Made by a program: the position numbers and the translations under genes. The notes under the pieces were generated by a model. The model was given only the letters and a program-made list of their open reading frames with translations, was not told the DNA's origin and made no database searches. Below are positions 48,113 to 56,890 of a stretch of 64,000 nt of DNA, one piece after another (the stretch's first letter is position 1; each line of letters opens with the position of its first letter). This DNA comes from Phreatobacter sp. (GTDB lineage Bacteria > Pseudomonadota > Alphaproteobacteria > Rhizobiales > Phreatobacteraceae): positions 52,172 through 116,171 of the forward strand of contig NZ_JALHMP010000013.1 of assembly GCF_022843985.1 (NCBI RefSeq). Direction: 5' to 3'.

Positions 48113-49549
48113 ATGAGCTCATGGCCCGTCTATCATGAAATCACCGGTCCGATCGTCATGATCGGCTTCGGCTCCATCGGCCGCGGCACGCTGCCGCTGA
48201 TCGAGAGGCATTTCAAATATGATCAGGCGCGCCTGACGGTCATCGATCCTGTCGACACCGACCGCAAGCTTCTGGACGAGCGCGGCATCCGCTTCGTGCA
48301 GGAGCATGTCACGCAGGAGAACTACAAGGACCTGCTGACCCCGCTGCTCACCGCCGGCGGCGGCAAGGGCTTCTGCGTCAACCTGTCGGTCGACACCTCC
48401 TCCGTCGACATCATGGAGCTTTGCCGCGAACTCGGCTGCTTCTACATCGACACGGTGGCCGAGCCCTGGGCCGGCTTCTATTTCGACACGTCGAAGGGTC
48501 CGGCCGCGCGTTCCAATTACATGCTGCGCGAGCGGGTGCTGGAGGCGCGGGAGCGCAATCCGGGCGGCATCACAGCCGTCTCCTGCTGCGGCGCCAATCC
48601 GGGCATGGTGTCCTGGTTCGTCAAGCAGGCGCTGCTCAATGTCGCCACCGACCACAAGGTCGATTTCACCGAGCCGAAGACCAAGGCGGAATGGGCAGCG
48701 CTCGCCGCCAGGGTCGGCGTCAAGGGCATCCACATCGCCGAGCGCGATACCCAGCGCTCGAAGAAGCCGAAGCCGCCCAATGTCTTCGTCAACACCTGGT
48801 CGGTCGAGGGTTTCGTGTCGGAAGGCATGCAGCCGGCCGAGCTCGGCTGGGGCACGCACGAGACCTGGATGCCGGCCAATGCCGGCACGCATGAGACCGG
48901 CTGCGGCGCCGCCATCTACCTGCTGCAGCCCGGCGCCAATACCCGCGTCCGGTCCTGGTGCCCGACGCCGGGCGCCCAGTACGGCTTCCTCGTCACCCAT
49001 AACGAGGCCATTTCCATCGCCGATTACCTGACAGTGCGCGATGCCTCGGGCAAGGTCACCTACCGGCCGACCTGCCACTATGCCTATCATCCGGCGAACG
49101 ACGCGGTGCTGTCGCTGCACGAGATGTTCGGCGCCGCCGGCAAGCGCCAGGATAGCTGGCACATCCTCGACGAGAACGAGATCGAGGACGGCATCGACGA
49201 ACTCGGCGTGCTGCTCTACGGCCATGCCGGCAATGCCTACTGGTACGGTTCGCAGCTCTCCATCGAGGAGACGCGGCGCATCGCCCCCTACCAGAATGCC
49301 ACCGGATTGCAGGTGACCTCGGCCGTGCTCGCCGGCATGGTCTGGGCGCTGGAGAACCCGGAGGCCGGCATCGTCGAGGCTGACGACATGGATTTCCGCC
49401 GCTGCCTCGAGGTGCAGAGGCCCTATCTCGGGCCGGTGATCGGCACCTATACCGACTGGACGCCGCTCGCCGGGCGCCCGGGCTTCTTCCCGGAGGACAT
49501 CGACACCTCCGATCCCTGGCAGTTCAGGAATATTCTCGTCCGCGACTGA
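48113..49549 (+). CDS. hss: Homospermidine synthase
   Basis: Makes sym-homospermidine from two putrescines (or spermidine and putrescine) with NAD as bound hydride carrier, in the cytoplasm. The 478 residues match the bacterial Hss length. The NAD-binding GPIVMIGFGSIGRGTLPL lies at about 12-29, and the catalytic-pocket stretches VDTVAEPWAGFYFD-like and CGANPGMVSWFVKQAL are present. GGAGA stands before the ATG at 48113; an in-frame ATG at 48023 would add 30 atypical residues. The putrescine importer potFGHI lies 4 kb downstream. Confidence 0.96.
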   Translation: MSSWPVYHEITGPIVMIGFGSIGRGTLPLIERHFKYDQARLTVIDPVDTDRKLLDERGIRFVQEHVTQENYKDLLTPLLTAGGGKGFCVNLSVDTSSVDIMELCRELGCFYIDTVAEPWAGFYFDTSKGPAARSNYMLRERVLEARERNPGGITAVSCCGANPGMVSWFVKQALLNVATDHKVDFTEPKTKAEWAALAARVGVKGIHIAERDTQRSKKPKPPNVFVNTWSVEGFVSEGMQPAELGWGTHETWMPANAGTHETGCGAAIYLLQPGANTRVRSWCPTPGAQYGFLVTHNEAISIADYLTVRDASGKVTYRPTCHYAYHPANDAVLSLHEMFGAAGKRQDSWHILDENEIEDGIDELGVLLYGHAGNAYWYGSQLSIEETRRIAPYQNATGLQVTSAVLAGMVWALENPEAGIVEADDMDFRRCLEVQRPYLGPVIGTYTDWTPLAGRPGFFPEDIDTSDPWQFRNILVRD

Positions 49550-49571
49550 GCCGGGCGACACGGATCGCATG

Positions 49572-49606
49572 CGAAGGGCGGGCCTCAGGTCCGCCCTTCG
49601 TTTTTT
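49572..49606 (+). terminator. Rho-independent terminator after hss
   Basis: CGAAGGGCGG / CCGCCCTTCG, a ten-base perfect stem with a nine-base loop, followed by six T residues. It lies 22 bases beyond the hss stop. Confidence 0.92.
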
Positions 49607-49618
49607 GTTCACTGAAGG

Positions 49619-49777
49619 AATGCCCCACCCGCACCCTCCCCTCTGGCGAGGGGAGGGGACTTCGACGTCGCGTATATCCGGACAGCGGTTCAGCCAGGCA
49701 CGACCGGCGAAGAAGAGGCGGTCGGTTGTAGTCCCCCTCTCCTCGCGCCAGCGAGGGGAGGGTGCGGGTGGGGCGTT
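49619..49777. repeat. REP-like palindromic element (two long imperfect inverted arms)
   Basis: The left arm (49619-49660) and right arm (49731-49777) are near-exact inverted copies built around CCCCACCCGCACCCTCCCC and its complement. Each arm is also internally palindromic (CCCTCCCC near GGGGAGGG). A 70-base spacer without coding signs separates them. This is the look of interspersed extragenic palindromic elements in GC-rich alphaproteobacteria; only one copy is in the window. Confidence 0.75.
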
Positions 49778-49797
49778 CTGGCTCGTGACAGCCGCCC

Positions 49798-50289
49798 TCA
49801 GGCGCGGCTCTCCAGTGCATCCTCGAACAGGCCGAGCGCCGCGGCGGCGAAGGCGCGCATGTTGGCGGCGCGGTCGTCCGACCCGGTCCGCAGGGTCGTG
49901 GCCATGACGGTAGGACCATCGAGGCCGAGGCAGGCATGGCCGGCGGGATCGCCGTAGCGGTTGCCCGTGGGCCCGGTGGCCCCCGTCTCGGACAGGCCCC
50001 AGGTGGCGCCGTGGCGCTCGCGGATCGTCTTCGCCATCAGCGCCGCCCAGGGCTCGGAGGCCGAGCGGATGCCGGATTCCACCATCTGCCGGGTCGAGAT
50101 GCCGAGCAGGGCGTCGCGGGCCTTCGGCGTGTAGACCACGGCGCCGCCGAGATAATAGGCCGAGGCGCCGGGGACCGAGAGCAGGGCCGCCGAGATGAGC
50201 CCGCCGGCGGAGGATTCCGACACGGCGACGGTTTCCCCCCGGTCGACCAGCAGGCGGCCGATGCGGGTGGCGATGGCGTCGAGATCCAT
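49798..50289 (-). CDS. pncC: CinA-family nicotinamide-nucleotide amidohydrolase
   Basis: A 163-residue stand-alone CinA C-terminal domain, the form that deamidates NMN to nicotinate mononucleotide in the NAD salvage route. The active-site stretch SESSAGGLISAALL near residues 24-37 (first Ser/second Ser region) and the GATGPTGNRYGDPAG loop are present. The start is the ATG at 50287-50289, exactly before the domain; a longer reading to 50568 is unsupported. It is divergent from the ABC cassette. Confidence 0.9.
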   Translation of the reverse strand: MDLDAIATRIGRLLVDRGETVAVSESSAGGLISAALLSVPGASAYYLGGAVVYTPKARDALLGISTRQMVESGIRSASEPWAALMAKTIRERHGATWGLSETGATGPTGNRYGDPAGHACLGLDGPTVMATTLRTGSDDRAANMRAFAAAALGLFEDALESRA

Positions 50290-50492
50290 GGACGTCTCCG
50301 ATCTGGAACGGTTGGCGGACCCTGCCCGAGCCGGCGGGGCGGTGCAACGCGGCCGTCGGGCGGAGCCGGCGCGGGTGTCGCCGGCGGTCCTGTGGGCGGT
50401 CCCATGGACGCTGGCCGAGCGACCGCTTGGCATCCGTCTTGCCACAAGGAGGCGGGGTTCAGCGCCGCTGCGCCGCCCAGCCAGGATTTGCC

Positions 50493-51398
50493 ATGACCCG
50501 CGCCCTCGCCGCTGTCGCCGCCATCCCCGATGACGACATGGCTGCCCAGAAATCAGGCAAATCGCCACGGGTCTCCCATGCCAGGCCCTTCATCGCCTTC
50601 GAGAAGGTCTCGGTGCGCTTCGGCAAGGGCGACAAGCAGGTCCAGGCCCTGGCGGAGACGAGCCTCGCCATCCACGAGGGTGATTTCGTTGCGCTTGTCG
50701 GCCCCTCAGGCTGTGGCAAGTCCACGCTCCTGAAGCTGGTCGGCGACCTGCTGAAGCCCTCGACCGGCCATGTCTTCGTCGCCGGCCGCGAGATCGGTGC
50801 GACGCCGATCCGCATCGGCATGGCCTACCAGAATCCGACCCTGCTGCCCTGGCTCACCATCCGCGACAACGTCATGATGCCGCTGAAGATCGTGGCGCCG
50901 TTCCGGTCGCAGTTCAGGGCCAAGCGGCGGGGCGAGTTCCGCGACCGGGCCGACGCGTTGCTGGCCCAGGTCGGCCTCGCCGGCTTCGGCGACAAATATC
51001 CCTGGCAGCTCTCGGGCGGCATGATGCAGCGGGCGAACCTCTGCCGCGCCCTTGTCCACGAACCCGATCTGCTGCTCCTCGACGAGCCTTTCGGCGCCCT
51101 CGACCAGTTCACCCGCGAGGAGCTCTGGCAGATCATGCAGGAGCTGTGGATGGCCAAGAAGACCACCGTGCTCCTCGTCACCCACGACCTGCGCGAGGCC
51201 GCCTTCCTCGCCAACCGCATCTGCGTGATGAGCGCCCGGCCGGGCCGGATCCTCGACGATTCGCCCGTCGATTTTGCCCGCCCGCGCAGCATCGACATGA
51301 CCTACGAGCCGGATTTCGTGGCGCTGAACCAGCAGTTGCGCAGCCTCATCGTCGCGGCCCGCGGCGGCACCGGCATCGTCCAGGCGGGAGGGCACTGA
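50493..51398 (+). CDS. ABC transporter ATP-binding protein, NitT/TauT (SsuB-like) family
   Basis: A 301-residue ATPase with Walker [10 protein letters not shown] at 70-78, signature LSGGMMQR, Walker B LLLLDEPFGALD and switch His in LVTHDLREAAFLANR. The first 40 residues are a low-complexity leader; an ATG at 50538 could be an alternative start, but AGGA precedes 50493. It is closely related to the ATPase at 27263-28081. The permease gene follows after one base. Confidence 0.92.
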   Translation: MTRALAAVAAIPDDDMAAQKSGKSPRVSHARPFIAFEKVSVRFGKGDKQVQALAETSLAIHEGDFVALVGPSGCGKSTLLKLVGDLLKPSTGHVFVAGREIGATPIRIGMAYQNPTLLPWLTIRDNVMMPLKIVAPFRSQFRAKRRGEFRDRADALLAQVGLAGFGDKYPWQLSGGMMQRANLCRALVHEPDLLLLDEPFGALDQFTREELWQIMQELWMAKKTTVLLVTHDLREAAFLANRICVMSARPGRILDDSPVDFARPRSIDMTYEPDFVALNQQLRSLIVAARGGTGIVQAGGH

Positions 51399-51399
51399 C

Positions 51400-52179
51400 A
51401 TGGACGGGATCCTGGACCTGGTGCGGCGCAAGTCCGCCTCCATCGCGCTGATCATCGGCGTCTTCGTCGTCTGGGAGCTCGCCTGTCTCGTCGGCGGCAT
51501 TTCCGATATCGTGCTGCCGCGCCCGAGCCAGATCATCGCCTCGCTGATCGAGTACTGGCCGGCGATCCAGCCCCATGCGGCGCAGACCCTGTTCACGACG
51601 CTGGTGGGATTTGCCATCGGCGTTGTCATCGGCATCCTGTTCGGCGTCGGGATCGGCTCCTCGCGCCTCGCCTATGACACCGCCTATCCCCTCCTCGTCG
51701 GCATCTCCTCGATCCCCAAGGTGGCGGTGGTGCCGATCTTCGTCCTGTGGTTCGGCGCCGGCACCGTGCCGGCCATTCTCACCGCGGCGATCATCTCGAT
51801 CTTCCCGATCGTCGTGAATGTCGCGACCGGCATCGCCACGGTGGAGCCGGAGCTCGAGGACGTCATGAAGACGCTGAAGGCGTCGAAGTGGGACATTCTC
51901 TGGAACGTTTCGCTGCCGCGCTCCATGCCCTATTTCTTCGCCTCGCTGAAGGTGGCGGTGACGCTGGCCTTCGTCGGCTCGGTGGTGGCCGAGACGGTGG
52001 CCTCCAACCGCGGCATCGGCAACATGATGATGGTGGCCTCCTCCACCTTCAACGTGCCGCTGGTCTTTGCCGGCCTCTTCATCCTCGCCGGCCTCGGCGT
52101 CGGGCTCTATGCGCTGTTCTCCATCGCCGAGAGCCGCGTCACCGGTTGGGCCCACCGCAAGGACCTGGCGGTGACGTGA
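51400..52179 (+). CDS. ABC transporter permease, NitT/TauT (SsuC-like) family
   Basis: A 259-residue permease with about six helices and the EAA docking loop near residues 150-175. It shares long identical blocks with the permease at 26371-27252 (for instance SIPKVAVVPI and FPIVVNVATG) but lacks that protein's extra N-terminal helix. No substrate-binding protein is coded beside it; an amidohydrolase follows 54 bases later. Confidence 0.92.
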   Translation: MDGILDLVRRKSASIALIIGVFVVWELACLVGGISDIVLPRPSQIIASLIEYWPAIQPHAAQTLFTTLVGFAIGVVIGILFGVGIGSSRLAYDTAYPLLVGISSIPKVAVVPIFVLWFGAGTVPAILTAAIISIFPIVVNVATGIATVEPELEDVMKTLKASKWDILWNVSLPRSMPYFFASLKVAVTLAFVGSVVAETVASNRGIGNMMMVASSTFNVPLVFAGLFILAGLGVGLYALFSIAESRVTGWAHRKDLAVT

Positions 52180-52233
52180 CGCGATCCAGGCCGTGAGGCA
52201 CAGTCGCCCGCCGTCCTGCCAGCGGAGACCCCT

Positions 52234-53673
52234 ATGCGCATCATCACCTGCTCCGCCCTCATCGACCGCGACGGCACCCGCGGACCTTCGCGGCTGACGC
52301 TCGACAGCGACGGGATCACCGCGGTCGAGGCGCTGCCGGCGGGGGCGGTGCATGACGACCTCGTGGTCATGCCGGCGCTGGCCAATGCCCATGACCACGG
52401 CCGCACCATCCGCACATCCTCCATCGGCGGCTTCGGCCGGCCGCTGGAGGTCTGGCTGCACCGCCTCAGGCTTTTCGCGCCGCTCGATCCCTATCTGGCG
52501 GCGGCCGCGCCCTTCGCCCGCGCCGTCGCCGGCGGACAGGGGGCGACCATGGTCCACTATACCGGCGTGCAGGGCCTGACCCCCTATGTCGACGAGGTCC
52601 GGGAGGTGGCCCGAGCGGCGTCGGACGCCGGGCTGCGCATCGCCTTCGCCCTCGCGATGCGCAACCAGAACCCGCTGGTCTATGGCGACAGTGTGCCGGT
52701 CCTCGACCAGCTCTCAGGCGACGCGCGGGCCGAGGTGGAAAGGCGCTTCCTGTCGGTGACGCCGCTGTCGGTGGCGGCACAACTCGAACGGGTCGATGCG
52801 GTGGCCGAAGCCATCGGCGGGCCGATGGTCGACGTGCAATATGGTCCGCAGGGCGTGCAATGGGCCACGCCGGATCTGCTGGAGGCCATCGCCCAGGCCT
52901 CGGCGACGACGGGGCGGCGGGTCCACATGCATCTCTTGGAAACGCGCTACCAGCGCGACTATGCCGACCGCACCTTTCCGCAGGGCATCGTCACCTATCT
53001 GAAGGAGATCGGCCTCCTGTCGCCGCGCCTGACCCTGGCGCATTGCGTCTGGGCGCGGCCCGACGAACTGGAACTCCTGGCCGAGGCGGGCGTCACGGTC
53101 TCGGTCAATACCTCGTCGAACCTGGCGCTGCGCTCGGGCCTCGCGCCGGTGGCCGCCATGCTGAAGGCGGGCGTGAAACTCGCCATCGGAATCGATGGCC
53201 AGGCCTTCGACGAGGACGACGACCTCCTGCGCGAAATGCGGCTGATCTGGTCACTCCATGCCGGCTGGGGATTCGACCGCGCACTCAGCCCGGCCGACGT
53301 GCTGGACGCCGTGCTCGCCACCGGCCACCGGACCCTGAATTCGCCGGTGACCGGACGCCTCGCGCCGGGGGCGCCGGCCGATCTCGTGCTTGTCGACCGG
53401 GCGCTGCTCGACGCTGACGCGCTGATGCCGGTGGAGCCGGTGGAGCTGCTGTTCGCGCGGGCCACGGCCCGCCACGTCAAGGAGACGATCGTCGCCGGCC
53501 GCACCATCGTGCGGGACGGCACGGTGACGGGGATCGACGCCGAGGCCATCCATCGGGAGGTCCGCAGCCGGCTCAGGGCGGGGATGGCCGGCTCCGACCG
53601 GTTCCGGGCCGTCCTGCCGGAGCTGGAGACGACAATCTGCCGCCACTTCACTGAGCGGCTGGGCTGTTGCTAA
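52234..53673 (+). CDS. Amidohydrolase family protein, cytosine deaminase-like
   Basis: A 479-residue metal-dependent hydrolase of the amidohydrolase superfamily, subtype III branch. The metal ligands are visible as HDH in ALANAHDHGRT (near residue 49-55), the His in VHMHLLETR, the His in TLAHCVWA and the Asp in AIGIDGQAFDEDD. Family members deaminate or dechlorinate N-heterocycles such as cytosine, guanine or triazines. Its place right after an ABC permease suggests that it acts on the imported compound. GGAGA stands before the ATG. Confidence 0.87.
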   Translation: MRIITCSALIDRDGTRGPSRLTLDSDGITAVEALPAGAVHDDLVVMPALANAHDHGRTIRTSSIGGFGRPLEVWLHRLRLFAPLDPYLAAAAPFARAVAGGQGATMVHYTGVQGLTPYVDEVREVARAASDAGLRIAFALAMRNQNPLVYGDSVPVLDQLSGDARAEVERRFLSVTPLSVAAQLERVDAVAEAIGGPMVDVQYGPQGVQWATPDLLEAIAQASATTGRRVHMHLLETRYQRDYADRTFPQGIVTYLKEIGLLSPRLTLAHCVWARPDELELLAEAGVTVSVNTSSNLALRSGLAPVAAMLKAGVKLAIGIDGQAFDEDDDLLREMRLIWSLHAGWGFDRALSPADVLDAVLATGHRTLNSPVTGRLAPGAPADLVLVDRALLDADALMPVEPVELLFARATARHVKETIVAGRTIVRDGTVTGIDAEAIHREVRSRLRAGMAGSDRFRAVLPELETTICRHFTERLGCC

Positions 53674-53730
53674 ACGGGCCGCTTGGCCTAGATTGCCGCA
53701 TCCCCCTTCCCACTGATCAAGGATGGCATC

Positions 53731-54834
53731 ATGGTCCTGCGCTTCCTCGCGAAACTCGCCCTCGCCGGCGTCGCGACACTCGGTCTCGCCGCCACCGCCG
53801 CCGCGCAGGCCCCGAGGGAGCTCCGGATCTTCAACTGGTCGAACTATATCGACGAGCAGGTGCTGCGCGACTTCGAGCGCGAATTCAACGCCAAGATCAC
53901 CTACGACACCTATGATTCCAACGAGGTGCTGGAGACCCGGCTGCTCGCTGGGCGCACCGGCTATGACATCGTCGTGCCCTCGGCCCCCTTCCTGTCGCGG
54001 CAGATCGCGGCCGGTGTCCACCAGCGGCTGGACATGGCGAAGATCCCCAACCGCGTCCATCTCTGGCCGGAGATCCAGCGCCGGGTCGCCGCCTATGATC
54101 CCGGCAATGCCTATTCGGTGACCTATCTGTGGGGCACCACCGGCATCGGCTACAACGTCGCCAAGATCCGCGAGCGGATGCCCGACGCGCCGCTCGATTC
54201 CTGGAAGCTGGCCTTCGATTTCGACACGCTGGCGAAGTTCCGGGACTGCGGCATCCATTTCATCGACACGGTCGAGGATTTCCTGCCCTCGGTGATGCGC
54301 TATCTCGGTCGCGATCCGAATTCGAAGCGGGCCGAGGACTGGGAGGCCGCGGCCGCCCATGTGCAGAAGCTGCGCACCCTCGTCACCAAGTTCCACTCGT
54401 CGGAATATATCGCGGCGCTGGCCAATGGCGACATCTGCCTCGCCGTCGGCTATTCGGGCGACATCTTCCAGGCGCAGAAGCGGGCGAAGGAGGCGGGCAA
54501 CGGCGTCGACATCCAGTATGTCATCCCGAAGGAAGGCGCGCAGATGTGGTTCGACCAGATGGCGATCCCGGCCGATGCGCCGAATGCCGACCTGGCCCAT
54601 GCCTTCATCAACTACCTCAACCGCCCCGAAGTCATCGCCAGGGTGGCGAGCTTCGTCTCCTATGCCAGTGGCAACCTGGCGGCGAAGCCGCTGATCGCGC
54701 CTGCCGTGCGCGACAATCCCTCCGTCTATCCGCCGGATGCGGTGATGGCGCGGCTCTTCACCGTCACCAGTCCGGACGCGCGTCTGCAGCGCGTCATCAC
54801 CCGCGCCTGGACGCGGGCGAAGACCGGCCGCTAG
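53731..54834 (+). CDS. potF: Putrescine-binding periplasmic protein
   Basis: A 367-residue binding protein with a signal peptide (cut after AAAQA near residue 26). The mature start ELRIFNWSNYIDEQVLRDFE, the SNEVLETRLLAG block, GTTGIGYNVAKI, ANGDICLAVGYSGDIFQA and the C-terminal RTRAWT-like end follow E. coli PotF nearly throughout, pointing to putrescine rather than spermidine. It heads potF-potG-potH-potI, 57 bases after the amidohydrolase gene. Confidence 0.94.
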   Translation: MVLRFLAKLALAGVATLGLAATAAAQAPRELRIFNWSNYIDEQVLRDFEREFNAKITYDTYDSNEVLETRLLAGRTGYDIVVPSAPFLSRQIAAGVHQRLDMAKIPNRVHLWPEIQRRVAAYDPGNAYSVTYLWGTTGIGYNVAKIRERMPDAPLDSWKLAFDFDTLAKFRDCGIHFIDTVEDFLPSVMRYLGRDPNSKRAEDWEAAAAHVQKLRTLVTKFHSSEYIAALANGDICLAVGYSGDIFQAQKRAKEAGNGVDIQYVIPKEGAQMWFDQMAIPADAPNADLAHAFINYLNRPEVIARVASFVSYASGNLAAKPLIAPAVRDNPSVYPPDAVMARLFTVTSPDARLQRVITRAWTRAKTGR

Positions 54835-54838
54835 CGCC

Positions 54839-55984
54839 GTGGAGCCTCCCGAACGTCCTGCCCGTGGCGCCTTCGCGCCCTGGGACGAGCCGGCTGCCCA
54901 GCCGCTCGTGGTCTTCGACGGCGTGACCAAGCGCTTCGGCGCGGAGACCGCCGTTTCCGATCTGACCCTCGCCGTCTACGAGCGCGAGTTCTTCGCCCTG
55001 CTGGGTCCGTCCGGCTGCGGCAAGTCCACCCTGATGCGGATGCTCGCAGGGTTCGAGACGCCGAGTGCCGGCCGCGTTCTGCTGGCCGGACAGGACCTTG
55101 CCGGCCTGCCGCCGCATGTCAGGCCCGTCAACATGATGTTCCAGTCCTACGCGCTCTTCCCGCATATGAGCGTGGAGAAGAACATCGCTTTCGGGCTGGA
55201 GATGGACGGCCGGCCGCGCGACGAGGTCGGCGCCCGCGTCGCCGAGGCGCTGCGGATGGTGAAGCTCGAGGGCCTCGCCGGGCGTCGGCCGCACCAGCTC
55301 TCCGGCGGTCAGCGGCAGCGCGTGGCGCTTGCCCGCGCCCTGGTGAAGCGGCCGAAGCTACTCCTCCTCGACGAGCCGCTCGGCGCCCTCGACCGCAAGC
55401 TGCGCGAGGAGACGCAGTTCGAGCTGATGGCGCTGCAGGAGCGGCTCGGCCTCACCTTCATCATCGTCACCCACGACCAGGACGAGGCCATGACCATGGC
55501 GACGCGCATTGCCGTCATGGACAAGGGGCGACTCGCCCAGGTGGGAACGCCGCCCGTCATCTACGAGGCGCCGGCGACGCGCCACGTCGCAGGCTTCATC
55601 GGCGAGATCAACCTGGTGGAGGGGACGGTTTCGGGCTGCGATGGCCGTCGCGTCACCGTGGCGACGGCGGTCGGCGATCTGACCGTCGCCGATGCCGTGG
55701 ACAGCGTGGCGGTCGGCCAGATGGTGGCAGTGGCCTGGCGGCCGGAGAAGACACGCATCGTGCGGGGAGGCGAGGCGATCTCCAATGGCCGCGCGGTGAT
55801 TTCCGGGACGGTGCACGACATCGGCTATCTCGGGGGACGCACGACCTATCACGTGGACGTCTCCGGCCTCCGGCTGAAGGCGGCAGTGGCGAATGCCGCG
55901 CGCAGCATCGAGCGGCCGCTCGGAACGGGCGAGGCGGTGAAGCTGGCGGTGGCGCCGGACGCGCTCTTGTTGCTGGTGCGGTGA
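54839..55984 (+). CDS. potG: Putrescine ABC transporter ATP-binding protein
   Basis: A 381-residue ATPase: nucleotide-binding domain (about 22-260; Walker [10 protein letters not shown] at 56-64, [31 protein letters not shown]) followed by a TOBE regulatory domain (about 280-375). [22 protein letters not shown] is typical of PotG/PotA. The GTG start lies four bases after the potF stop; no clear ribosome site is seen, so translation is probably coupled. Confidence 0.93.
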   Translation: MEPPERPARGAFAPWDEPAAQPLVVFDGVTKRFGAETAVSDLTLAVYEREFFALLGPSGCGKSTLMRMLAGFETPSAGRVLLAGQDLAGLPPHVRPVNMMFQSYALFPHMSVEKNIAFGLEMDGRPRDEVGARVAEALRMVKLEGLAGRRPHQLSGGQRQRVALARALVKRPKLLLLDEPLGALDRKLREETQFELMALQERLGLTFIIVTHDQDEAMTMATRIAVMDKGRLAQVGTPPVIYEAPATRHVAGFIGEINLVEGTVSGCDGRRVTVATAVGDLTVADAVDSVAVGQMVAVAWRPEKTRIVRGGEAISNGRAVISGTVHDIGYLGGRTTYHVDVSGLRLKAAVANAARSIERPLGTGEAVKLAVAPDALLLLVR

Positions 55985-55987
55985 GCC

Positions 55988-56890
55988 ATGAGTGAGCGCG
56001 CCACCCGCCGCACGATCATTCTCGTGCCCTATCTGTGGCTGGCGCTGTTCTTCCTCGTGCCCTTCGCCATTGTGGCGAAGATGTCGCTGTCGCAGGTGGC
56101 GACCGCCATCCCGCCCTATGTGCCGGTCTTCGGGCTCGCCGATGGGCCGGCCGGCTGGTTCGCCAAGGCGCGCGAGCTCTCCCTCGACAATTACGGTGTC
56201 ATCGTCGGCGACCGGCTCTATGTCGACGCCTTCCTCGCCTCGTTGCGCATCGCCGCGATCGGCACGGCCATCCTTCTCGTCATCGGCTATCCCATCGCCC
56301 ATGCCATGGCGCGCGCGCCGGAACGCTGGCGGCCGATCCTGGTCATGGCGGTGATCCTGCCATTCTGGACGAGCTTCCTGATCCGCGTCTATGCCTGGAT
56401 CGGCATCCTCAAGCCGGAGGGCCTGCTCAACGAGTTGCTGCTCGGCCTGGGGCTGATCGGCACGCCGCTCCAGATCGCCAATACCGAGACGGCGGTGCTG
56501 ATCGGCGTCGTCTATTCCTATCTGCCCTTCATGGTGCTGCCGCTCTACGCGACGCTGGAGCGCATGGACCGGACGCTGCTGGAGGCCGCCCAGGATCTGG
56601 GCTGCCCGCCCTGGAAGGCGTTCTGGCGCATCACCCTGCCCTTGTCCCTGCCCGGCATCGTGGCCGGCTGCTTTCTCTGCTTCATCCCGATCACCGGCGA
56701 GGTGGTGATCCCCGATCTGCTCGGCGGTTCCGACACGCTGATGATCGGCAAGACGCTGTGGACGGAGTTCTTTTCCAACCGCGACTGGCCGGTGGCCTCG
56801 GCGGTGGCAGTGTTGCTTCTGGTCATCCTCGTCGGGCCGATCATGGTCTATCAGCGTCAGCAAGCGCGGCAGATGGAGGCGGGACGATGA
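55988..56890 (+). CDS. potH: Putrescine ABC transporter permease
   Basis: A 300-residue permease with about six helices. The EAA loop LEAAQDLGCPPWKAFWRITLPLSLPG lies near residues 196-221. One of two permeases forming the channel, paired with PotI. It starts three bases after potG and ends in an ATGA overlap with potI. Confidence 0.93.
   Translation: MSERATRRTIILVPYLWLALFFLVPFAIVAKMSLSQVATAIPPYVPVFGLADGPAGWFAKARELSLDNYGVIVGDRLYVDAFLASLRIAAIGTAILLVIGYPIAHAMARAPERWRPILVMAVILPFWTSFLIRVYAWIGILKPEGLLNELLLGLGLIGTPLQIANTETAVLIGVVYSYLPFMVLPLYATLERMDRTLLEAAQDLGCPPWKAFWRITLPLSLPGIVAGCFLCFIPITGEVVIPDLLGGSDTLMIGKTLWTEFFSNRDWPVASAVAVLLLVILVGPIMVYQRQQARQMEAGR

Noticed and set aside
49524..49937. A 137-codon minus-strand frame through the palindromic element
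   Set aside because: The predicted peptide is read out of the repeat arms and the 3' part of pncC in another frame; such repeat-derived frames are common annotation artefacts.
53674..53730. Possible sigma-54 promoter before potF
   Set aside because: TGG and TTGC occur, but only six bases lie between them instead of eight, so the -24/-12 geometry is wrong.
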